In this document: positions 57,005 through 64,000 of the stretch, piece after piece
How the letters are laid out: the number at the start of each line of letters is the position of its first letter
Numbering within the stretch: position 1 is the first letter of the stretch
DNA from: Vandiemenella viatica
Taxonomy: Eukaryota; Arthropoda; Insecta; Orthoptera; Morabidae
NCBI GenBank assembly: GCA_031002005.1
Contig: CM061920.1
Span: 46,416,610 to 46,480,609, forward strand
Direction: 5' to 3'
Length of the DNA stretch: 64,000 nt
Program-made: the position numbers and the translations under genes
The notes under the pieces: model-generated
Database searches by the model: none
The model's input: only the letters and a program-made list of their open reading frames with translations
Told to the model about the DNA's origin: nothing

Positions 57005-57157
57005 AATCGTAGGCTTCTGCGGCCAGAGTCAGTTGATTCTTGGCTGTCCGGGTGGCGCCGCGTCATGTTTCTTGCCCTGGAAGAAGACCCCAGAATGAGG
57101 GTCGAAACGTCGGTTTCAAGAAACATGACGTGGCGCCACCCGGACAGCCAAGAATCA
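57005..57157. mobile_element. 153-bp snapback element with 15-bp target duplication
   Basis: 43-bp inverted arms (57032-57074 and 57117-57159) with about two mismatches, round a 42-base loop containing 'gggtcgaaacgtcgg'. Direct repeats ACATGAATTGACTGT flank it (56990-57004 and 57158-57172), overlapping the arm tip by two bases. A 15-bp duplication points to target-primed or endonuclease-based insertion rather than cut-and-paste. The loop string resembles sequences I associate with Penelope-like elements; this is inference. Confidence 0.7.
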
Positions 57158-57964
57158 ACATGAATTGACTGTTTAGCTTGACTTATTGCTTAAATTGACT
57201 ATGTAAATTAAAAAGCTGATGTACCATGTTATTCAATTGAGTTCACTGTTCTGAGAACAAATTTTGCTATGCAGTTACAAAATTTTTAGGTTACCTGACA
57301 ACCTGTCCAATGTGTGCTTCCCAGTGGCGCTTGTTATCAAATGTTTATACCAACATATTTACATTTCAAGTCTTCAGCAAGAAATTCCCTCCCCACCTTA
57401 AACTCATAACCTTTAATTTTTTATCTTTGTATCTAAAAAGCTGACTCTTCTTTGCATTTATCTTCATCCCATGTTTACCAACTCAGTTAGATATCCTATC
57501 TAAGTCATCCTACAGCTGTTCACAGTCCTAATCATTTATGTAGCATTATGTAATCTACAAACAACCTAACTTCTGATAGTAAACCATCGACACAATCATT
57601 CATTAGAGTAATTAATAGCAATGGCCTCAATAAGCTACTCTGTGGTACTTCCATTTTTTACTTCAACTTCTTTTGATACTGCATTTCCTACCCTAACTTT
57701 TTGTTTTCTACCTTTTAAAATTTCTTCTACCCAGCAAATTACTTTTTTGTCCACTCCAATAATTGTTGCCTTATTTACCACCACTTTATGGCTCACTGTA
57801 AAAGGCCTTTGAAACATCTAGTGCAACACTATCAGTTTGGCTTCCCTTGTCCATTTCAACCAAAATATCATGCATGTATCCTACTAACTGAGATTCACAT
57901 GATTATCATTGTCTAAAGCCATTTTTCCATCTTGAAAACCACTTATGCTCACATTTATATGTGC

Positions 57965-58775
57965 TGGTGATTTACAGTCAGAATTAAGTTGTTTGCTGAT
58001 GGCATAAAGTTGTAGAATACAGTTACAAAGGGACATGACTGTGAATAGCTGCAGGAAAAATTGAACAGGATAATTGGAAGGGTAGTTCAACATGGAATGA
58101 AGATAAATACCAGCTGATTAAGGTACAAAGAAGAAAATTAATATAGTGAGGGAGGAATTGCTCTTGAAAATGATAAGCAAAGATACCTTAGCAATCTTTG
58201 ATAGCAAACTCGGGCAGGTGGTATTGGTTTATTGGTAACAGTTATGAGGGAATGTACTAGAGAAGTAAGGGAACCGTGTTAGAGAACCTTGGTAAGATTA
58301 TTACTTGGATGTGGTAATATAATATGGAACACACATTCTGGGTATCAAGCAGAGGAGAAACTGAAAAAATGGGTGGAGGGGCAGCTAGATGTGTTTGTAG
58401 AAATTACTGCAGAACACAGTATGTAACTGATAATATAAAGTACCTCGGATAGGATACATTGGAAGACAGGAGACAGGTGGAGAAAATTCTGGGAATGTAT
58501 TATGTGTATATTGGTGAAAGAATTCTTGAAGGACTATTGGTGGAAGATTAAAAGTACACATAAAGGAGTAGATGATCATGGACTGGAACTTTATTTCAGG
58601 TATAAAGGGGAGAGAAAATTTTATTTTATGGTTAATGGAGTCATGGGTTGTAATGCATTATTAAGGGATATGAACATTTTACCAGAAACACTGAAAGAAT
58701 TTAAAATTAAAATTCCTAAATGGGAATTGTTTTGGGGCGGTGTTATTACAATCAATGAATTTTAAGAACAATTTT
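57965..58775 (+). mobile_element. CR1-like LINE (copy 5), strongly decayed
   Basis: Plus-strand fragments in order: 'KLFADGIKL', 'HGMKINT', 'LEDRRQVEKILGMYYVYIGE' and a C-terminal 'LPETLKEFKIKI'. They follow the same order as copy 3 but with many stops. Its much greater divergence from copy 4 argues against one insertion with an inverted 5' part. Confidence 0.7.
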
Positions 58776-61700
58776 AAAAAATAATTGAATTGGAGATAAA
58801 TGATGTATAGGAAAATAGCTGCCAGGCCATATGCTTCATCACAAATTAAAATTTTGGTATATATAAACCAGAAATAATAATATTTCCTTGATGTTGGAAT
58901 GTTAATTGAAAATGGTAATCTTCCATGTGGGAAAAACATTTCACTGATAAAAATTGGCAATATGTATTATTATGTGAATAGAGAAAATACTCTGGTTCAC
59001 CAACTTTGTACTCAATTTGCAGGATGTGAACCAACAAGTCATTTATATATTTCTTTATAAAAATGTTAGGCAGAGAAACAAAAATTGTAAAATAAATAGT
59101 TTTACTTATTGGTGAAAATAGAAGGTTATGCCAAGTGTCATTATCTTAAATAAGAAGATCAAATGGAAACCACAGCTAAAAATCAATTTGCTGCACTTAT
59201 TTCAGAAATGATTCCCACGGTTCCTCTCGTAAGATATATTTATAATAGTGTGCATTATCCCAAATGTGTTCTTACTATGAAATATATTTCATTGGGAAAA
59301 AAGAAAGGTTCAATGCAAATGGACTTGAACTCAGTACATTCAGACTTTACTATGGACAACCTCACAATAAGCTGAAACATTATTGTAATTTAGACCAGCT
59401 GAAAATCATGTTTTCTCCTATTTCTCAAAAACTATTTAGTAGCCAAAATATATAAACTTGTGAAAATTAAATTTTGATCTCTTTTGATTCCCCCCATGTG
59501 AAAGTGATACAGCAACATGACCTAATTTTTTTTCCGGATGACTTTACATGATCCTGTTTTGGGCGATTCTCAACAGCTATATTGAAGTTGATTGAAATGA
59601 GTGGGCCACAGGTAACTTCTTGTTAGTCATGTGGTGAGTCTTGATTTGTACTCATCCAATCCTCTTGCCGCATGTCCTCCCATAATTATGATTTATGTTT
59701 ATAGCAAAATATTGTGAAGTGTGTTTGTCGCAGTGTTCCTGCCTTCATATGTGTTGACTGACTGGTTTACATACCCTGTATTTTCTTTTTTCACAAAGAA
59801 AGAATAGTTTGCTATCTCAGATTCAATAATATTAGTGTATTAATCATTATGATATACATTAAATTGACTGATGTTTAGAAAGACGTTATTAAGTATGGAA
59901 GGATTCCAATGCAGAGGAAAGAAATCTGCTCCAAAATGGTCTGAGGAGAGAAGGTAGAAACATGTTGGATCAAACGGAAGAGAAAACGACAAATGATGAA
60001 GAATTGAAGTTGAAACATGGACCTAGCAAGCCATATCAGAAAGAAGGAGAAGAAGATTGACATGTGGTATTAGAATACCACATTTTTATCAGGCAATTAC
60101 TGTGGAAGAAAGTAATTCTGACAATGAAAATTCTGTGAGGCAATGGAAATAAGGAAGATTGGACTCTGTAAACCCATCACTCAACACAGCTGATGGCAAG
60201 AAGGTCAAAACAAACAAATATATTCAAACAAAATTTACAATACAGTATTTCAAAATTTGTAAAATGTGTTTGTGTTTATTTGTTCCTTATTTGTGAGTGA
60301 GTGATGGGTTTAAATTACCTGTTCTTCTTTATTTTTAAATTATTGTTCAGATTTAGTTTATACATAGTCAAGCTAGATGATATATAAAGTTTCTAGAAGT
60401 GATTTTCCTTAAACAAGCCAGCAAAAACTAGCATAACATGTGCTTTCTTTGATATTAACTATTAAATATAAATCAACTAAATGAAGTTAATCATTGCTCT
60501 TCTTGGAAATGGAACTGCCCGAAGAATCACTTCCAAGATGATCACAATCACTAAAACTGCAGTTGATCCTGACAGTGTAGCAACTGTGGGCTTTGCACCA
60601 TTACTGAATAACTTAACCACAGCATAAGTTGTGTAATGTGTAGGGTTTGGATCTTTATGACAAGTCATATTTTTTTCTTGCCTTCTTTTCGAGCTCCAAT
60701 GCTGAATTAAACAGTGACTAAACGTTTCTGATTGTATTTAAATATATTCTATATAGCATATAGTACATTGGGCGACAGTGGAAGAGAGTTGATGGTTTGA
60801 CAGGAGGTGCTGTGTAGAACACATGCTGATAGCTGGGGGTTAACTATAACACATGTTCCAACTATGAATACTGTTATTTGATGTTCATGACCGTTTGCCT
60901 TCTGGTACCTATATCATCTTAATAACACAGCCGCCACACAATTGATACCCTCAAATGTGAAAGGGGATTAGAAATAAGTTCACTGTTCACAGTTTCAAAG
61001 TCACAAGATGTTTATATTCTTTCGAAAGTCTCTCCTTTTCAATTTTGGTACCAGAAATTTGGATAAAGCAATCGGACAACAGTTCCACAGAAGATTGCAG
61101 GTAAAGCGACTTCACAAGTGAAAACAAACTCTCATCACGCCCCCCCCTACCCCCCTTGGATGAGATTTCTACTGCCACATTACTGAGACATGCTACCACC
61201 ACATGGAGCCATTTGCTCAGTGAGTCACACAGAAGCCTACCTTAACCAAATCTGATTGTAGACTGATTCGAAAACCAGTATGGCTTCCCTCAGCACACCG
61301 AATTCGTCAGCAAAACTCTTCAAAAATTAATATATTAAAAAGCATTTAACAGTTAAAATTGTAATTATTACATGAGCTTCCTGATCTCTTATCCTATCTA
61401 TTTTAACTTAATTTAGTCTTCAAAAAGGTTTCTACTAGATTAATATTAAAGTCTCCTATGTCATCAATCTGGTGGGCTTTCTTTACAATTATGACAGTGC
61501 ACTTCCAAAACCTCGTTTATCTCCTTGATACCTTTTATAGCAACCTTTATATATTTTTAATCCTCTTAATTTGCTCTAACTTCTGATATAAATTTCTTGT
61601 TTTTACCTATTTTAGTTCAAACTTTGATTTGTTTCTTAATTAAAAATGGTACTTTTAAACTTTGCCTAATTACTTGACTTTATATTCAAAGTATGTTGGA

Positions 61701-63185
61701 TGTGCTGACTATAACTGATGATAAAAGATCAGCTGTAACTTTATGCATTCATTAGATATTTCAACTTTTAGGTTTTCGTCCTCACTGACCGCATGGCTTA
61801 CAAACGTAAACAATTCAATTTCTCTTTAACCAAATTTTTCTGGATACAGGGAATAAATACACTTTAAAATGATTCTTATGAGGGGTTTTAATTGTTGAAT
61901 TGAATGCAAGTAAATCCTTGGCAAAACTACTTTATCTGAAGTTTCCATATCCCACCAAAACGACTCTCAAACTGAACTATAAAGCATGTTACCACTGGGA
62001 ATAGATAGCAGAAATGCTTTCAGCTAACTTCTAGATACGTTACAGCTGGCAAGGCTCTTGTTCCAAGCAGAACTGGCCAGAGGCTGGATGCTGCCAAGAT
62101 GATGATATAAATGCATATTCAGGCCATTTTGATAGTTTTGGTCATATTAAAATATTATTTATGGTCATATTTTGAAGAAAAATTGGTATTTTTTTTAGTA
62201 CTGGGAATCTACAAGAACTTATAGGTGAGAAGAAATTAAGATAACTATTCACAGAATTGCACTTCTGTTATGCATTGGAAGAAAAAACAAAACTAATTGT
62301 CACTGAATTGGTCAGACTTCACCAGTCAAGAATGAAAGTTATACAGTACTGTCACTATCTATAAATATTAATGTTCCTCGTGCCTTTTAATCTCAACAAT
62401 GCAGCAGCAGCAGCAGCATGCTTGTGTCATTTTGCGTCAATCAATGTCTCATTGTCACCAATACTTTTGAAAATAATCCTGTCAGTGTTAAATCTGCAAA
62501 GGATCAGTGAGTACTGCCATAATGAAAACAAAATTCTCTGAAAGTGTGAAGTTACATAAGAAATTTGGAGAGCAGTATTTTAGCACAGACTAAACTTTTC
62601 AGTAAATTATGTGATATTAAAGTGACTTCAGCATAACTATTTAAAATTTAATTTCCCAGCGCTACAGTGAGTTTACAGAAGCAAATATGCTGTTTATATG
62701 AAAGCGACACTGGTAAATAAAATAAATGGTATATAATTGAGCATGTTTTGATATATAGTAATTTTAAATGTTTGGTCATATTTTTTTATTTTTAGGTCAT
62801 ATTTTCATACATATTTCTCAGTCTTTGTGGTCATAAAGATCTGATCCCTTTTAATGTGTAGTATAAGTTGTAAAAAAAGTATGATATTCGATATCAGATT
62901 TAATTAAAACTATATTTCAGCAATTTGGTTTCAAAATATTAATTGTGTAGTTATTAAATAAGTGTTGAATTTGTTGCTTACTATTAATAATGTAAAAAAT
63001 AATTGACTAGGGATTATGTAAATAGGGGAATGTTACATTTCGGTTACATAGATTTGATGGGTATAACTTATTTCACAAATAAATCTGCTACAATTTAATT
63101 AAGCAAAGTTGTATTTACAAGTTTAGAACAATGTTTTATAGTCATTGTGAGAGGGGCTGCAGGCAAAAACATAATTCTAATGAAC
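58776..63185. other. AT-rich 4.4-kb stretch, nothing recognised
   Basis: No inverted termini, satellite or known protein. A 63-residue minus-strand frame (60668-60477) has a hydrophobic segment (TAVLVIVIILEVIL) but no start context, neighbour or family to support it. A (CAG)n-type run is at 62402-62418. The phrase 'ggtcatattt' recurs four times between 62140 and 62810, without a clear unit. This is the only part of the window where an exon of a host gene could hide unseen. Confidence 0.5.
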
Positions 63186-63189
63186 AATT

Positions 63190-63310
63190 GTGTTAATGGT
63201 TTACTGGCAGAAGTTGGGTTGCTTGCAGATAACATAATATTATGTAATAGCATCAAAATGGGAGAAGACTGTGAGCAGCTGAAGGGTTACCTGTACAGGA
63301 TATCAATATG
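63190..63310 (+). pseudogene. CR1-like LINE (copy 6), scrap around the RT active site
   Basis: One frame reads 'LLAEVGLLADNIILCNSIKM' followed by 'GEDCEQLKGYLYRIS', matching the LFADDIMLY block of copy 3 and the following ~20 residues. The catalytic DD is replaced by DN. It ends abruptly at about 63310. Confidence 0.65.
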
Positions 63311-63325
63311 GGATATATGTTGATA

Positions 63326-63385
63326 CTAGCAGTTACCCGAGACTTTGTCCGCGTGGAAGAGTGATATAATATACGATTTTCTTGA
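63326..63385 (-). mobile_element. Helitron E, 3' terminus (minus strand)
   Basis: 'actagcagttacccgag' on the plus strand is the reverse of a Helitron end: on the minus strand a hairpin-forming 'cggacaaagtctcggg' is followed by 'taactgctag' ending at 63326 and then T. The family differs from A-D. The rest of the element is not recognisable, so it is truncated or extends into 63390 onward. Confidence 0.6.
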
Positions 63386-63389
63386 GAGG

Positions 63390-63560
63390 TCTGAACGCTC
63401 AGTGGTTAGGGCGTCCAACTGGAGATGGAAAAGTCCCCAGCTTGAATCCCAGTCTTGGCGAGGATTTTCATAGCTCGACCTTCACCTCTGGCACAGGTTG
63501 TTGTGTGATGTGAATTGTGCCAGAATGCTCACGTGGTCCTGATTCCACTTTCCCTATGCT
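63390..63560 (+). mobile_element. tRNA-derived SINE-like segment
   Basis: 'ctcagtggttagggcgtcca' (A box) and 'agcttgaatcccagt' (B box), then 'cgaccttcacctctggcaca', a phrase shared with the segments at 43262 and 52950. No target duplication found. Confidence 0.65.
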
Positions 63561-63666
63561 CGGTAGGAGTAATGCGATCTTGTAACTCGTCGATGTTGTA
63601 GCATCTCTTGTGTCGTCCTCGTGGCACACGGTCAGGGTGGATCACTACCTTGCAGGTTACTTCAGG

Positions 63667-63850
63667 CAGGCCCGGCTCTAGGATTTTGGAGCCCGGGGTG
63701 ACCAGTTGGGGGCCCTTGGCGAATTCATCAGTTAGGGCTCTCCCTTAGACCAAATGGGCGACCTTTATTTTAGTTCTACAGCTTGTCGAGTGGGGTGCCC
63801 CTACAGCTGCCGATCAGGCCCCCCATCAGTCGGGCAGGCCCAGATACAAT
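63667..63850. mobile_element. hAT-like terminus and GC-rich body
   Basis: 'caggcccggctctaggattt' is a common type of hAT end. GC-rich text follows ('gagcccggggtgacc', 'gggggcccttgg') up to a poly-C at 63860-63875. The opposite end is not identified. Confidence 0.45.
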
Positions 63851-63884
63851 TGACCCCTTCCCCCCCCCCCCCCCCCAACGCTGG

Positions 63885-64000
63885 TCCAAAGCCATTTTGA
63901 ATTCCCTAACCGAGGCATTGTTGTCGTGTAATAACTGTTGTATTTTTTGTATGGTCTCTCTCTGTCCCTTCAATAATTCTATAACGTCTTTCAGTTTCTG
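63885..64000 (-). CDS. Coiled-coil fragment, cut by the window end
   Basis: The minus strand enters open at 64000: 'QKLKDVIELLKGQRETIQKI' followed by 'QQLLHDNNASVREFKMALDQ'. The heptad-like spacing of L/I suggests a coiled coil. It then runs into a poly-G stretch. It could be part of a transposon gag/ORF1 or a hAT-carried fragment. No family recognised. Confidence 0.3.

Larger units (their letters stand above)
55893..57300. mobile_element. TG...CA insertion (solo-LTR-like), 1408 bp including nested elements
   Basis: Starts TGTAAGACG and ends CCTGACA, flanked by ACCT (55889-55892, 57301-57304). Copy 3 of the LINE shows the same site uninterrupted near 41635 ('ctaccacctgtccaatgtg'). Without the SINE and the snapback element it is about 960 bp. 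TG/CA ends and a 4-bp duplication fit an LTR; no open frame is present. The AT-rich body has no strong poly(A) signal that I can fix, so solo LTR is the best but not the only reading. Confidence 0.65.
55306..57950 (-). mobile_element. CR1-like LINE (copy 4), split by a TG...CA insertion
   Basis: 55306-55892 and 57301-57950 match successive parts of copy 3 (41045-42300) on the minus strand. Examples: 'gtgcctgaaatggagtacca' near 55500, and 'ctgcatttcctaccctaact' with 'ccagcaaattacttttt' near 57680-57750. The reverse transcriptase is full of stops. Its 5' end meets copy 5 head to head at about 57955. Confidence 0.85.

Noticed and set aside
57306..58775. Single LINE insertion with 5' inversion (twin priming) for copies 4 and 5
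   Set aside because: Copy 5 is far more decayed than copy 4 and reaches its own 3' end, so two separate insertions are likelier.
60477..60668. Small membrane protein on the minus strand
   Set aside because: One hydrophobic segment in a 63-residue frame without a family match, splice context or neighbour is expected by chance in AT-rich DNA.

Overview
This window is eukaryotic, almost certainly arthropod and probably insect. It contains non-LTR retrotransposons with insect-like domain sets, mariner and Tigger/pogo transposons, Helitrons, a Ty3/gypsy element and tRNA-derived SINEs. One SINE body carries a short conserved 'ttttccatggtttccc' block that I associate with orthopteroid insects (recalled, not searched). 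I see no convincing host gene, tRNA or rRNA gene, CRISPR array or bacterial operon. Essentially all recognisable sequence is mobile DNA, stacked in nested insertions.

Layout. 1-1870: 5' end of a non-LTR element on the minus strand (ORF1 with an SGNH domain) and about ten 111-bp tandem 5' monomers. 1872-2642: 3' end of a CR1-like LINE, the first of six copies in the window. 2727-2927: a TTAA-flanked MITE. 4178 to a 1000-N gap (8443-9442): a Helitron filled with a 146-bp satellite. 9443-13300: a hAT end, a mariner fragment and the 5' half of a CR1-like LINE. 14899-16892: a second, complete Helitron with the same satellite.

17271-30175 is the centrepiece. The recognisable non-inserted pieces form one inverted repeat, with arms of about 1.04 kb and an 87-bp loop. 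It has been split by a satellite-bearing Helitron (17714-22829), which itself holds a Tigger (17760-20609) that holds an LTR-like insert. A 349-bp insert and a 5.3-kb I-like LINE carrying a SINE also interrupt it. Because the two arms mirror each other, each arm acts as the empty site for insertions in the other.

30.2-38.4 kb: SINE, a second Tigger, MITEs (two hAT-like, and a family with GGG ends and 8-bp duplications) and a Helitron helicase remnant. 38.5-45.4 kb: an inverted repeat pair, each copy split by a different TA-targeting transposon at nearly the same TA. Between the copies lie a decayed transposon-associated protein and a fairly well preserved CR1-like reverse transcriptase. 46941-54762: a structurally complete Ty3/gypsy element with two LTRs, a PBS, a PPT and a 4-bp target duplication, carrying a 1.4-kb Harbinger-like element. 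55.3-58.8 kb: two CR1-like copies, one split by a TG...CA insert that contains a SINE and a small snapback element. 58.8-63.2 kb: AT-rich with nothing recognised. 63.2-64 kb: LINE, Helitron, SINE and hAT-like scraps.

The coding remnants do not act together. They are separate transposons with stops, frameshifts or missing catalytic residues. Coordinates given as junctions with target duplications are read directly from the sequence. Boundaries without them are approximate. No alignment or database search was run; similarities come from reading.
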